Assembly (NCBI GenBank): GCA_964544655.1
Contig: CAZJCM010000028.1
Location: 1 to 46,240, forward strand
Source of the DNA: HyVt-443 sp964544655
Lineage (GTDB): Bacteria; Pseudomonadota; Gammaproteobacteria; Chromatiales; Chromatiaceae
Length of the DNA: 46,240 nt
Direction: 5' to 3'
Part shown: in pieces, positions 16,544-25,556 of the stretch
Numbering within the stretch: the stretch's first letter is position 1
Layout: every line of letters begins with the position of its first letter
Notes under the pieces: generated by a model
The model's database searches: none
Told to the model about the DNA's origin: nothing
The model's input: the letters and a program-made list of their open reading frames with translations, nothing else
Program-made: the position numbers and the translations under genes

Positions 16544-18007
16544 GTGAACAGAGCAGCCTGGTCATTATTCTTTGTAGTTGTTTCACTGCTTTCACCCACC
16601 CTCGCCCTGGCCTCCGGCGGCACGGGTACCGAGCGCCTGGACCTGACCAGCCACTGGGTTGGATTCACCGCGCTGGGGATCTTCGCCCTGGCCTACGCCC
16701 TGGTGATGGCAGAGGAGTTCACCCACCTGAGAAAATCCAAGCCGGTGATACTTGCTGCCGGCATCATCTGGGCCCTTATCGCGCTAGTCTATCAGACACA
16801 CCCGGAACTGCATTCCGGCATGGCAGAGGAGGCCGTTCGCCACAACCTGCTGGAATATGCCGAACTGATGCTGTTCCTGTTGGTGGCCATGACCTATATC
16901 AACGCCATGGACGAGCGCAACGTATTCGAGGCCCTGCGCTCATGGCTCATCCAGAAAGGCTTTGGCTTTCGCAAGCTGTTCTGGATCACCGGGCTGCTGG
17001 CATTCTTCATCTCACCGGTAGCCGACAACCTGACCACCGCCCTGCTGATGTGTGCAGTGGTAATGGCAGTGGGCGGCGACAACAAGAAGTTCGTGCTGCT
17101 GGCCTGTATCAACATCGTAGTGGCCGCCAATGCCGGCGGCACCTTCAGCCCGTTTGGAGACATCACCACCCTGATGGTATGGCAGAAAGGCATCCATACC
17201 CCAGAGGGTGCTGTCGACTTCTGGGCCTTCTTCACCCTCTTCGTTCCAGCCTTGGTCAACTGGCTGATCCCGGCAGCGGTGATGCATTTTGCCGTACCCA
17301 ATGAGCAGCCCAGCGCCGGCGATGAGATGGTGTCGATGAAACGGGGGGCAGTGACGATCATCTTCCTGTTCCTCGCCACCATCGTCACGGCGGTCAGTTT
17401 CCACAACTTCCTGCACATGCCGCCGGTGATCGGCATGCTGACCGGCCTCGCCTATCTGCAGTTCTTCGGCTACTACCTGAAGAAGACCTTTCATCGGGAA
17501 GCAGACATGAGCACGGACGAGGCCAACGAGGAGATGGAACACGACACACGCATGGGGCAGCCTCTCGGCTTCGACGTATTCCAGAAGCTGGCCCGGGCGG
17601 AGTGGGACACCCTGCTGTTCTTCTACGGCGTGGTGCTCTGCGTCGGCGGCCTCGGATTCATCGGTTACCTGAGCCTCGCTTCAGAGGTGATGTACCTGGG
17701 CTGGGGTCCGACCAGCGCCAACGTCACCGTCGGCGTGCTCTCCGCCATCGTCGACAACATTCCGGTGATGTTTGCGGTACTGACCATGATGCCGGACATG
17801 TCCATGGGCCAATGGATGCTGGTAACCCTGACCGCCGGCGTAGGCGGCTCCCTGCTCTCCATCGGCTCGGCCGCTGGCGTCGCCCTGATGGGACAGGCCC
17901 GGGGCAAATACACCTTCTTCGGCCATCTCAAGTGGACACCGGTTATCGCGCTTGGGTATGCTGGCAGCATCCTGGTCCATATGTGGATCAATGCTTCAAT
18001 CTTCTGA
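16544..18007 (+). CDS. nhaD: Na+/H+ antiporter NhaD (first copy)
   Basis: An inner-membrane sodium/proton antiporter of the ion-transporter superfamily, 487 aa, about 12 hydrophobic segments. The N terminus looks like a cleavable signal (WSLFFVVVSLLSPTLALA), as reported for some NhaD proteins. Conserved patches include EYAELMLFLLVAMTYINAMD, FSPFGDITTLMVWQKGI and VGGSLLSIGSAAGVALMGQA. The start is GTG at 16544 behind AGGAAAT. Its paralogue follows directly at 18098. NhaD types are common in marine, alkaliphilic and sulfur-oxidising bacteria, where they expel Na+ and keep pH balance. Confidence 0.95.
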   Translation: MNRAAWSLFFVVVSLLSPTLALASGGTGTERLDLTSHWVGFTALGIFALAYALVMAEEFTHLRKSKPVILAAGIIWALIALVYQTHPELHSGMAEEAVRHNLLEYAELMLFLLVAMTYINAMDERNVFEALRSWLIQKGFGFRKLFWITGLLAFFISPVADNLTTALLMCAVVMAVGGDNKKFVLLACINIVVAANAGGTFSPFGDITTLMVWQKGIHTPEGAVDFWAFFTLFVPALVNWLIPAAVMHFAVPNEQPSAGDEMVSMKRGAVTIIFLFLATIVTAVSFHNFLHMPPVIGMLTGLAYLQFFGYYLKKTFHREADMSTDEANEEMEHDTRMGQPLGFDVFQKLARAEWDTLLFFYGVVLCVGGLGFIGYLSLASEVMYLGWGPTSANVTVGVLSAIVDNIPVMFAVLTMMPDMSMGQWMLVTLTAGVGGSLLSIGSAAGVALMGQARGKYTFFGHLKWTPVIALGYAGSILVHMWINASIF

Positions 18008-18015
18008 ATAGCAGG

Positions 18016-18044
18016 GTGACCCCGGCACCTTGTGCCGGGGTCAC
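18016..18044. terminator. Perfect 13-bp hairpin between the two nhaD genes
   Basis: GTGACCCCGGCAC-CTT-GTGCCGGGGTCAC lies 9 bp after the first nhaD stop. The stem is very stable but only a weak T-run (TATTTC) follows, so it may be a terminator or an mRNA 3'-stabiliser. It overlaps the open frame of the second gene from 18032, which argues for the later start at 18098. Confidence 0.65.
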
Positions 18045-18097
18045 TATTTCCCAGGCATTCAGGCGTTGCGACCAATTTCTATACATGCAGCGCATCT

Positions 18098-19564
18098 ATG
18101 TATCCAACACCAACCACTCCTCGCTCGAATCTCCTCCGTAGCATACTCCTTCTGCCACTGCTGTTTCCCGCGCTTGCGCTGGCCGGACACTACACCACCG
18201 TACCCACCAGTGGACTGACCGATCATTGGATCGGATATCTCAGTCTGGGCATTTTCCTGATCACCCTCCTTCTCGTCTCCCTCGAGGAGGTCACCCAGAT
18301 GCGTAAATCCAAACCTATGGTGGTCTGCGCCGGGCTGATCTGGGGTCTCATCGCCTGGCATGGCATCCAGACGGGAACCACCCATGCAGCAGAGGTGGCG
18401 GTGCACCATAACCTGTTGCAATACGCCGAACTGCTGTTGCTGATGCTGGTGGTGATGACCTATATCAACGCCATGGATGAGCGCCGTGTCTTTCATGCCC
18501 TGCGGACATGGATCACGCACAGGTCAATGAGTTATCGCCAACTGTTCTGGCTTACCGGCCTGAGCGCCTTTCTCATCTCCCCGCTGCTGGACAATCTGTC
18601 GACAGCCCTGTTGATCGGCATGGTGGTACTCATCATAGGCAAGGATGCACCCCGTTTTACCGCCCTGGGCTGCATCAATGTGATAGTGGCAGCCAACGCA
18701 GGTGGTGCATTCAGCCCGTTTGGCGACATCACCACCCTGATGGTCTGGCAGCAAAATATCCAAAGCAGCAGCGGAATCCTCACCTTCAGCAGCTTCTTCA
18801 GCCTGTTCCTGCCCGCACTCTCTGCCTGGCTGATACCCGCCAGCGTCATGCAGTTCTCCATCCCGGGCAGTTCCACATTGAAAAAGGGGAAAACGGTCAG
18901 GCTGCGCCGGGGTGCGCGACGCATCATGCTGCTGTTCCTGCTTACCATTGCCACTGCCGTAGTGTTTCAAGGCGTATTGCATCTTCCCGCAGTGATCGGC
19001 ATGTTGACCGGCCTCTCTTATCTGCAGTTTTTCGGGTATTACCTGAAGCGCACCCACCCTGCCTGTCAGGGTGGCCATGACCATCAGCCATTGATGGCCT
19101 CTCTACCTCCAGACAGCAAGCGTCCATACGATGTGTTTGCCCGGGTGGCACGTGCAGAGTGGGATACCCTGCTGTTCCTCTATGGCATCGCCCTGTCAGT
19201 GGGCGGCCTGAGCTATCTGGGTTACCTGGCGATGGCGTCCGAGCTACTCTACGACCAATGGGGGGCAACCACGGCAAACATCGCGGTAGGCCTGGCATCC
19301 TCGGTGTTGGAAAACATCCCCACCATGTATGCGGTCCTCGCCATGGCGCCGGAGATGACCAGGGAAGAGTGGCTGCTGGTCACTCTCACGGCCGGCATTG
19401 GTGGCAGTCTGCTCTCCATTGGCTCCGCGGCAGGCATCGCACTGATGGGCCAGGCCCGGGGCATCTACACATTCTTCAGCCACCTGCGTTGGACCCCCGT
19501 CATACTCCTCGGTTATCTGGCCGCCGTTCAGCTGCACCTGTCGCTCAACGCCGCATACCCTTGA
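18098..19564 (+). CDS. nhaD: Na+/H+ antiporter NhaD (second copy)
   Basis: Tandem paralogue of the preceding antiporter, 488 aa from the ATG at 18098; the frame is open from 18032 but that stretch contains the intergenic hairpin. A signal-like N terminus (LLRSILLLPLLFPALALA) precedes the same family patches: EYAELLLLMLVV-type AELLLL segment, TYINAMDERRVFHALR, FSPFGDITTLMVWQQNI and GGSLLSIGSAAGIALMGQA. The middle loop (after YYLKRTHP) is shorter and less acidic than in the first copy, and the N-terminal loop differs, so the two may differ in pH optimum or ion preference. That is inference. The two proteins are similar along their whole length, consistent with old duplication. Confidence 0.93.
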   Translation: MYPTPTTPRSNLLRSILLLPLLFPALALAGHYTTVPTSGLTDHWIGYLSLGIFLITLLLVSLEEVTQMRKSKPMVVCAGLIWGLIAWHGIQTGTTHAAEVAVHHNLLQYAELLLLMLVVMTYINAMDERRVFHALRTWITHRSMSYRQLFWLTGLSAFLISPLLDNLSTALLIGMVVLIIGKDAPRFTALGCINVIVAANAGGAFSPFGDITTLMVWQQNIQSSSGILTFSSFFSLFLPALSAWLIPASVMQFSIPGSSTLKKGKTVRLRRGARRIMLLFLLTIATAVVFQGVLHLPAVIGMLTGLSYLQFFGYYLKRTHPACQGGHDHQPLMASLPPDSKRPYDVFARVARAEWDTLLFLYGIALSVGGLSYLGYLAMASELLYDQWGATTANIAVGLASSVLENIPTMYAVLAMAPEMTREEWLLVTLTAGIGGSLLSIGSAAGIALMGQARGIYTFFSHLRWTPVILLGYLAAVQLHLSLNAAYP

Positions 19565-19898
19565 GCATGCGCAGCCCGAGGTAACATCAGGTCCATAGAA
19601 AACCTTTAACCGGGCATCAGTAGTTGCTACCTCAGAAATTACACATATCATGATATATTCTTGAATAACGTTGACTATTCAGCTGCATTCAAGATGCATC
19701 GCTACCAGCGGATATTCCTTCCAGGGCAACTAGTTGGCATCGGCATGCACTGAATATCGAGGCAGCTGAGTGAGCACCGGCAATGCATCGTCAAACGGTC
19801 GAAGATACAAATACGACCAACTGATAAGACAAAAGTTATAGCCTGATCCGGCTGATCATCCGGGGCGGGTGGGTTTTGCGCTATCTAGGGAGATTATC
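19565..19898. other. 334-bp intergenic region before prkB
   Basis: No open frame of note. It holds a perfect 12-bp palindrome ATATCATGATAT at 19645-19656 and a TTGACT hexamer at 19671 with no convincing -10 box at the right distance. Base composition is more AT-rich than the surrounding genes. It presumably carries the prkB promoter; a CbbR site is possible, but I cannot single one out. Confidence 0.4.
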
Positions 19899-20771
19899 AT
19901 GTCAAAGAAGCATCCAATCGTTGCTGTTACAGGCTCATCCGGCGCCGGCACCACGACCGTAAAACGTGCCTTCGAGCACATATTCCACCGGGACGGCTTC
20001 AAGCCGGCCATCATCGAAGGCGACAGCTTCCACCGCTATGACCGTACAGAGATGCGGGTGAGGATGGCGGAAGAGCATCTCAGCCACTTTGGCCCGGAAG
20101 CGAACCGCTTTGACAAACTGGAGGAGCTGTTCAGAACCTACGGCGAAACCGGCGGCGGACAAAAACGTTACTACCTGCACAGTCAAGACGAGGCTATCGA
20201 GCACAACGCACGCCTGGGCGTGAACAAGAAACCCGGCGAGTTCACCCCCTGGGAAGAGATCGAAAGCGGTACCGATCTGCTGTTCTACGAAGGATTGCAT
20301 GGGCTGGTGGTCACCGATGAGAACAATGTGGCGCAACACGTGGATCTGGGCGTGGGGGTGGTTCCCATCGTCAACCTGGAGTGGATCCAGAAGATCTTCC
20401 GCGACAACGCTGAACGGGGTTACAGTGAGGAGGCGATCGTCGATACCATCATGCGACGCATGCCAGACTACATCAACCACATCACCCCCCAGTTCTCACG
20501 CACCGACATCAACTTTCAGCGCGTGCCGACGGTGGACACCTCCAACCCCTTCATCGCCCGCGACATTCCCACGCCGGACGAGAGCTTCGTGGTGATCCGC
20601 TTCAAGGATCCGAAGAAGTTCGACACCGACTTCCAGTACCTGCTCTCCATGCTGGACGGCTCGTTCATGTCGCGGCGCAACTCCATCGTAGTGCCCGGCG
20701 GCAAGATGGGATTTGCCATGGAGATCATTTTGCAACCCATCATCGAACGCATGATGGAGCAGCGCGACTGA
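19899..20771 (+). CDS. prkB: Phosphoribulokinase (proteobacterial type)
   Basis: Phosphorylates ribulose-5-phosphate with ATP to ribulose-1,5-bisphosphate, the RuBisCO substrate. The 290-aa length and sequence are those of the short class I enzymes of proteobacteria. The P-loop reads VTGSSGAGTTTVKRAF (residues 7-22). EGDSFHRYDRTEMR supplies the catalytic Asp and substrate-binding residues, and YEGLHGLV the Walker B region. The start at 19899 follows an AGGGAG ribosome site; the open frame upstream to 19869 is not needed. No other Calvin-cycle gene is adjacent on this side, but cbbR-cbbM lie 5 kb away. A terminator-like hairpin follows at 20803. Confidence 0.96.
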   Translation: MSKKHPIVAVTGSSGAGTTTVKRAFEHIFHRDGFKPAIIEGDSFHRYDRTEMRVRMAEEHLSHFGPEANRFDKLEELFRTYGETGGGQKRYYLHSQDEAIEHNARLGVNKKPGEFTPWEEIESGTDLLFYEGLHGLVVTDENNVAQHVDLGVGVVPIVNLEWIQKIFRDNAERGYSEEAIVDTIMRRMPDYINHITPQFSRTDINFQRVPTVDTSNPFIARDIPTPDESFVVIRFKDPKKFDTDFQYLLSMLDGSFMSRRNSIVVPGGKMGFAMEIILQPIIERMMEQRD

Positions 20772-20802
20772 GACGACACGGCTCTCCTGTCGTGAAGGCA
20801 GC

Positions 20803-20830
20803 ACAGCCCTGGCGGGTCTGCCAGGGCTGT
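20803..20830. terminator. Hairpin between convergent prkB and the DUF945 gene
   Basis: ACAGCCCTGGC-N6-GCCAGGGCTGT is a perfect 11-bp stem placed between two converging genes. There is no long T-run on either strand, but the position and stability fit a shared bidirectional terminator. Confidence 0.7.
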
Positions 20831-20854
20831 TGCGCAGAAAGGCGGTTCCGACAG

Positions 20855-22240
20855 TTACTGCAGCTGCAGTAACTGGGCAAGAGGGATGGTCTTGCCGTTC
20901 ACCGTCAACAGGCCATCCGAGAACCTGGCCACCGTGGCCAGATACTCCCCATCCCGTTCCAGCACACCCTGCCGGACCAGCTGCTGTAGCTGGCCGTCCA
21001 CCTGATCCGCCACCAACTTATCCAGCTGCTCCGCCGTCAGATCCGTGCTGATCTTCTCTGCCTGCTGCAATTGGGCTATCTGGAGTCTGATCTGTTGCCC
21101 CAACAATCGGCGAAACAGCTTCTCCGGTATCCGCAGCGAGGCCTCTGCTGCCAGTTTCTCCATCAACAACACGGGATTGGTGACCTCAGACCATTTTAGA
21201 TCACGGCTCTCCAGACTCAACGCTGCCTTCAGGGTGCCATCTGGTGTCACCAGGGTGACAGGCTTGAAGACGATACCCGGATTGGCCTGCAACAGCTCCG
21301 GGGCCACATCCGACAACAGCCTTTGCATCTCCTGACGGGCCTGCTCAGGAGAAAGGTGACGCCGTCGCAACTGCTCCATACCTTGTTGAATCTGCAGCAA
21401 TGGGGCCGCCGCCAGCCGTTTCATCTCCAGACGCAGACGCCCGGGACCGAATACCCCATCCTCGCCCTTTACCGAACGTACCCGATAGCTGGCACCAGCG
21501 TACACCAGACCTTCACGTTCATAACTGTCGAAATTCAACCCCAGCCCCTGCAGCGACAGGGTGACAGGATTCCCGGCCTGTGCGAAATCCAACTGCTCCA
21601 GATACATTCCCCCTTCACCCAGAGAGATACCTGAACTGCCACGCTGCATACGGGACTCCAGGCGCATTTTTTTCAACCTGATCTGGTCACCCTGGGGCGC
21701 ATGGATAACCAGGCCGGGCAGATCCGCCCTCAGACTCAGCTTGCCGAATGCCGGGTCATAGGCCAGTTTCCCGCTAAGGCCGGCAAAATCTATGGTGGGC
21801 GCATCGGCAACCTGCGGGGTGAATCGTTTTTGCGGAAACCTGAGCCGTGAATTCCAGCGGCCAAGCGGGTCGACCAGGGTAGTGATCGGGGCCGGCTCCT
21901 GATCGGGTGAAAGTGATTCACCCTGCACCTGCAGCCAGGTCCCGATCTCAGCCAACCCGATGCCGTTTTCGGTGAAAGGTCCATGCTGGATCCGACTGCG
22001 CAGGACGATATGCAGTGGTTCGGACGACTGATCCGCGGCCGCCGGAGTCAGTACCAGCTCGGTCTCCACTTCAGCACCGAACCAGCCGCGCTCATACTGG
22101 TTGGAGGCGATCTGTGCGCCGTCCCGGGCCAGTTGTGCCAGCAACTGTCCGTACTGCTCCTCCACCTTGAACCCAATCAGCGCAGGGATCGCCAGCACCA
22201 GGACAGCGATAAACAGAGGGATATATAGAATTTTTTTCAT
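20855..22240 (-). CDS. DUF945 (YdgA-like) family protein
   Basis: A 461-aa protein with an N-terminal membrane anchor or signal peptide (ILYIPLFIAVLVLAIPALIG) and the family pattern SNQYERGWFGAEVETELVL shortly after it. The rest is a predicted beta-rich periplasmic region, with a helical Gln/Leu/Arg-rich stretch near residues 280-320 and 375-430. E. coli YdgA belongs here; the molecular function is not established. It is convergent with prkB and lies downstream of dxs, from which it is separated by an inverted-repeat element. Nothing ties it to carbon fixation beyond position. Confidence 0.85.
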   Translation of the reverse strand: MKKILYIPLFIAVLVLAIPALIGFKVEEQYGQLLAQLARDGAQIASNQYERGWFGAEVETELVLTPAAADQSSEPLHIVLRSRIQHGPFTENGIGLAEIGTWLQVQGESLSPDQEPAPITTLVDPLGRWNSRLRFPQKRFTPQVADAPTIDFAGLSGKLAYDPAFGKLSLRADLPGLVIHAPQGDQIRLKKMRLESRMQRGSSGISLGEGGMYLEQLDFAQAGNPVTLSLQGLGLNFDSYEREGLVYAGASYRVRSVKGEDGVFGPGRLRLEMKRLAAAPLLQIQQGMEQLRRRHLSPEQARQEMQRLLSDVAPELLQANPGIVFKPVTLVTPDGTLKAALSLESRDLKWSEVTNPVLLMEKLAAEASLRIPEKLFRRLLGQQIRLQIAQLQQAEKISTDLTAEQLDKLVADQVDGQLQQLVRQGVLERDGEYLATVARFSDGLLTVNGKTIPLAQLLQLQ

Positions 22241-22315
22241 AATATTGCCGTACCAGTGGCGTATCTGATGTTAACCAAAGTTTCGGGGTTCAAGCCATCC
22301 TGGGTCGACGAAGGG

Positions 22316-22419
22316 CGGCGAGGATTGTAGCTGTTCGAGGCCATCTGCGGCATGGATGCCGCAATTGAGCGTACAGGGATGTATTCACAGCACGCCTCGA
22401 ACAGCTGCAATCCTTGCCG
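22316..22419. repeat. 104-bp inverted-repeat element (REP/MITE-like)
   Basis: The outer arms 22316-22341 and 22394-22419 are reverse complements at 24 of 26 positions. The centre contains an 18-bp palindromic block (TGCGGCAT-GG-ATGCCGCA, 22346-22363) followed by a GGATGTATTCAC motif. The whole could fold into a long cruciform or RNA hairpin. The design resembles interspersed non-coding repeats of gammaproteobacteria; copy number in the genome cannot be judged from one window. It sits between the 3' end of dxs and the start of the DUF945 gene. Confidence 0.8.
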
Positions 22420-22460
22420 ACCACAGCCACAACCCCCGAAACTCGAGATGTTTGGAAACT

Positions 22461-24371
22461 CTATCCGACGTGGGGGATCTTCTTCGCATCGCAGACGGTG
22501 CGAACGGCCTGCAGGATCTGCTCTACATCGAGCCCGGCCTCATGCAACTGCTGATCCGTCGTGGCCTGTTCGATATAGTGATCGGGCAAGCCCAGGTGGA
22601 GGATCTGCACCGGATGCTGGATGCTGGTCAGATATTCGTTCACTGCAGAGCCCGCCCCGCCCTGGACCGCATTCTCTTCCAGCGTGACCAGCAAATCGTG
22701 ACTATCCGCCAGACGTTGAACCAGGGCCTCGTCGAGCGGCTTGATGAAGCGCATATTGGCCACGCTGGCATCCAGCTGGTCGGCCGCATCCAGTGCCCGG
22801 GACAGCATGCTGCCGAAGGCGAGGAATGCCACCTGCCGGCCACTGCGCACCTGGACACCCTCACCGATAGTGCAGGTAGCGAGGGACTTCTCCACCGCAA
22901 CGCCGGGGCCCGTCCCACGCGGATAGCGCACCAGCGCCGGACCAGGATGTTCATAGGCGGTCTGCAGCATGATACGGCATTCGTTCTCATCGGCCGGCGC
23001 CATCACCACCATATTGGGCAGCACACGGGCATAGCTGAGGTCAAAGCTGCCGGCATGGGTCGCCCCATCGGCACCCACCAGACCACTCCGGTCCACGGCG
23101 AAGGTGACATCGAGATTTTGCAGCGCCACGTCATGGATCAGCTGGTCATAGGCCCGCTGCAAAAAGGTGGAGTAGATGGCCACCACCGGCTTGATGCCCT
23201 CGCAGGCCAGGCCGGCAGCAAAGGTGACCGCATGCTGCTCGGCGATACCCACGTCATAGCAGCGCTCGGGAAACAGTTTGGAGAAGCGGACCAGGCCGGA
23301 GCCTTCGATCATCGCCGGCGTAATTCCCACCAGACGCTCATCGACCGCGGCCAGGTCGCACAACCAGTCGCCGAACACCTGGGTGTAGGTGGGTCCCGTC
23401 GGCTTGCCGCCATCCATCCTGCCGGTATCCGGGTCGAACGGCGTCACCCCGTGGTAATTGCACGGGTCACCCTCGGCTGGCTTGTAACCCCGGCCTTTCT
23501 GGGTCACCACATGCAGCAGCCGTGGGCCGCGCATGGACTTCATGTTCTGCAGAGTGGCCACCAGGGTGTCCAGGTCATGGCCGTCCACCGGGCCGATATA
23601 GTTGAAGCCCAGCTCCTCGAACAGGGTGCCAGGCATCACCATGCCCTTCATGTGCTCTTCCCAACGGCCGACCAGTTCACTCAGGCTGGGCAGGTTGCTG
23701 AGCGCGGACTTGCCACTCTCACGCACGCTGGTGTAGAGCTTGCCGGAAAGCACCCGCGCCAGGTGATTGCGGAAGGCGCCGACCGGCGCGGAGATGGACA
23801 TGTCGTTGTCATTGAGCACCACCAGCAGATCCAGATCCGAGGCACCGGCGTGATTCAGCGCCTCGAACGCCATTCCACCACCCATGGCCGCATCACCGAT
23901 GACGGCCACCACCTTGCGTGACACACCCTGCTGCCTGGCCGCCGCGGCCATGCCCAAGGCAGCACCGATGGAGGTGCTGGAGTGGCCGGTGCCAAAGGCG
24001 TCGTACTCGCTCTCCTCACGGCGTGGAAAGCCGGAGATGCCGTCCTTCTGGCGCAGCGACCCCATCCGCTGGCGGCGTCCGGTGAGAATCTTATGAGGAT
24101 AGGCCTGGTGGCCCACGTCCCAGATCAGCCGGTCACGGGGCGTATCGAAGACGTAATGCAGGGCAACGGTCAATTCAACCACGCCCAGACCGGCGGCCAG
24201 ATGACCTCCGGTCTGTGACACCGTCTCGATGAGAAACCGGCGCAGTTCATCTGCCAGCTCAGGCAGTCGCGGCGGTGCCAGCCGCTTCAGATCTTCCGGG
24301 AAATCCACCGCCTCGAGCAGCGGATAGGCCCCAGGGGTCCGATCTGTTGTTTTGCCTTCGGTTGATGACAT
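22461..24371 (-). CDS. dxs: 1-deoxy-D-xylulose-5-phosphate synthase
   Basis: Condenses pyruvate with glyceraldehyde-3-phosphate using thiamine diphosphate, the first step of the methylerythritol-phosphate route to isoprenoids. The 636-aa protein has IWDVGHQAYPHKILTGR, IGDAAMGGGMAFEALNHAG, NDNDMSIS and, in the transketolase-like second half, DVGIAEQHAVTFAAGLA with the catalytic Glu. The thiamine motif normally reads GDG; here it is GDA, a conservative but notable change. A GTG at 24383 could extend the protein by four residues; the ATG at 24371 is preferred. cbbR lies about 100 bp upstream on the same strand. Confidence 0.96.
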   Translation of the reverse strand: MSSTEGKTTDRTPGAYPLLEAVDFPEDLKRLAPPRLPELADELRRFLIETVSQTGGHLAAGLGVVELTVALHYVFDTPRDRLIWDVGHQAYPHKILTGRRQRMGSLRQKDGISGFPRREESEYDAFGTGHSSTSIGAALGMAAAARQQGVSRKVVAVIGDAAMGGGMAFEALNHAGASDLDLLVVLNDNDMSISAPVGAFRNHLARVLSGKLYTSVRESGKSALSNLPSLSELVGRWEEHMKGMVMPGTLFEELGFNYIGPVDGHDLDTLVATLQNMKSMRGPRLLHVVTQKGRGYKPAEGDPCNYHGVTPFDPDTGRMDGGKPTGPTYTQVFGDWLCDLAAVDERLVGITPAMIEGSGLVRFSKLFPERCYDVGIAEQHAVTFAAGLACEGIKPVVAIYSTFLQRAYDQLIHDVALQNLDVTFAVDRSGLVGADGATHAGSFDLSYARVLPNMVVMAPADENECRIMLQTAYEHPGPALVRYPRGTGPGVAVEKSLATCTIGEGVQVRSGRQVAFLAFGSMLSRALDAADQLDASVANMRFIKPLDEALVQRLADSHDLLVTLEENAVQGGAGSAVNEYLTSIQHPVQILHLGLPDHYIEQATTDQQLHEAGLDVEQILQAVRTVCDAKKIPHVG

Positions 24372-24468
24372 GCAGAATCTCACGTATCGGCAGCCGCAAT
24401 CTGCCCTACTCCGGCGCTGGGCAAAACCACCACCGGCAAAGCGTCATATTATAGCGCATCCGCCGCCA

Positions 24469-25389
24469 CTATGCGGCCGATTCCTGTTTCGCCAGGCGCA
24501 GCTCCAGCTCCGGCGCCAGCAGAAACTCCCTGAACGCCAGCGCGGAGGGCGACAGCCGCTTGCCCTTCCGGTGCACGATGAACCACTTCCGCTGCAGTGG
24601 AAATCCCTCCACGTCGATCACCGCCAACCGACCGGTCTCCAGTTCGAGCTCCATGGTATGGATGGAGATCACACCCAAACCCAAACCGGCCCGCACGCCC
24701 TGCTTGATCGCCTCGTTCCGGGTCATCTGCATACCCGGTTTGAGCGTCACCCCCGCCTGCTCAAAAAAACGCTCCATCGCCAACCGGGTGCCGGAGCCCG
24801 GCTCACGCATCAGAAACCGCTCCTCCGCCAGCCGTGCCAATGGAACCTGCCGCACACCGGCCAGCGGATGATCCGGTGCAGCAATCACCACCAGTGGATT
24901 ATCCATGAACGGCTCCGCCTCCAGATCGATTCCTTTGGGCGGCTGCCCCATCAGCACCAGGTCCTTTTCATTATTCTCCAGCATACGCATCAGGTGCTTC
25001 CGATTGCTCACCTCCAGAGTCAGGGAGATAGACGGATAGAGACGGGAAAAGGCACCCAGCGCGCGCGGGGCAAAATAGTTGATGGTGCTAGCCACGGCAA
25101 TGTCCAGCCGACCACGATTCACCCCCTTGAGGGATTCCAGCACCTGCTCCACCTCTTCCAACTCGGCAAAGATGGCGCGCCCATATTGGTGCAGTTCCCT
25201 CCCCGCTTCGGTGAGATGAACCTTCTTGCCCAGCTTCTCGAACAAGGGCAGGCCGATATTCTCTTCCAGCTGACGAATCTGCATGGAGACACCGGGCTGG
25301 CTCAGGTACAGCTCCTGGGCCGCCTTGGTGAAGCTGAGGTGGGTAGCGACGGATTCGAATACCTTGAGTTGACGGAGTGTTACGTGCAT
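24469..25389 (-). CDS. cbbR: LysR-type transcriptional regulator CbbR
   Basis: A 306-aa LysR-family activator, divergent from the RuBisCO gene, the standard position of CbbR. The helix-turn-helix is at residues 1-60 (LRQLKVFESVATHLSFTKAA and LSQPGVSMQIRQLEE). The effector-binding domain has typical CbbR segments such as PPKGIDLEAEPFMDNPLVV and FLMREPGSGTRLAMERFF. CbbR senses Calvin-cycle metabolites and activates cbb operons. Here it probably acts on cbbM from sites in the 272-bp divergent region, and possibly on prkB and cbbQ-cbbO too. Confidence 0.93.
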   Translation of the reverse strand: MHVTLRQLKVFESVATHLSFTKAAQELYLSQPGVSMQIRQLEENIGLPLFEKLGKKVHLTEAGRELHQYGRAIFAELEEVEQVLESLKGVNRGRLDIAVASTINYFAPRALGAFSRLYPSISLTLEVSNRKHLMRMLENNEKDLVLMGQPPKGIDLEAEPFMDNPLVVIAAPDHPLAGVRQVPLARLAEERFLMREPGSGTRLAMERFFEQAGVTLKPGMQMTRNEAIKQGVRAGLGLGVISIHTMELELETGRLAVIDVEGFPLQRKWFIVHRKGKRLSPSALAFREFLLAPELELRLAKQESAA

Positions 25390-25509
25390 AGAGGTCAGAT
25401 CAGATTATCAGGACCAAAGGTCGGACGCCGCAGGAGCGGCCATTTGGCGTCTTCAGCCCAGGATGGCAACAGGCCATGGCCAACCTGCTTTTGATATGAA
25501 ACAACTATA

Positions 25510-25548
25510 TCATAACATTTTACTTATGAAGCTTATCAGTTTCTTTTA
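25510..25548. promoter_or_regulatory. Candidate CbbR-binding sites in the cbbR-cbbM region
   Basis: Two matches to the LysR/CbbR pattern TNA-N7-TNA occur: TCA-N7-TTA at 25510-25522 and TCA-N7-TTA at 25536-25548, with starts 26 bp apart. The first is embedded in a dyad TCATAA-N8-TTATGA (25510-25529). The region is AT-rich, so chance matches are possible, but position upstream of the probable cbbM promoter fits an activator. Confidence 0.5.
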
Positions 25549-25556
25549 GTTTTATT

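Noticed and set aside
18032..18097. N-terminal extension of the second NhaD
   Set aside because: It contains the right arm of the perfect intergenic hairpin and precedes the signal-like segment that normally begins these proteins.
22356..23921. Plus-strand open frame of 521 codons
   Set aside because: Antisense to dxs; its His/Gln-rich composition is that of a GC-rich shadow frame.
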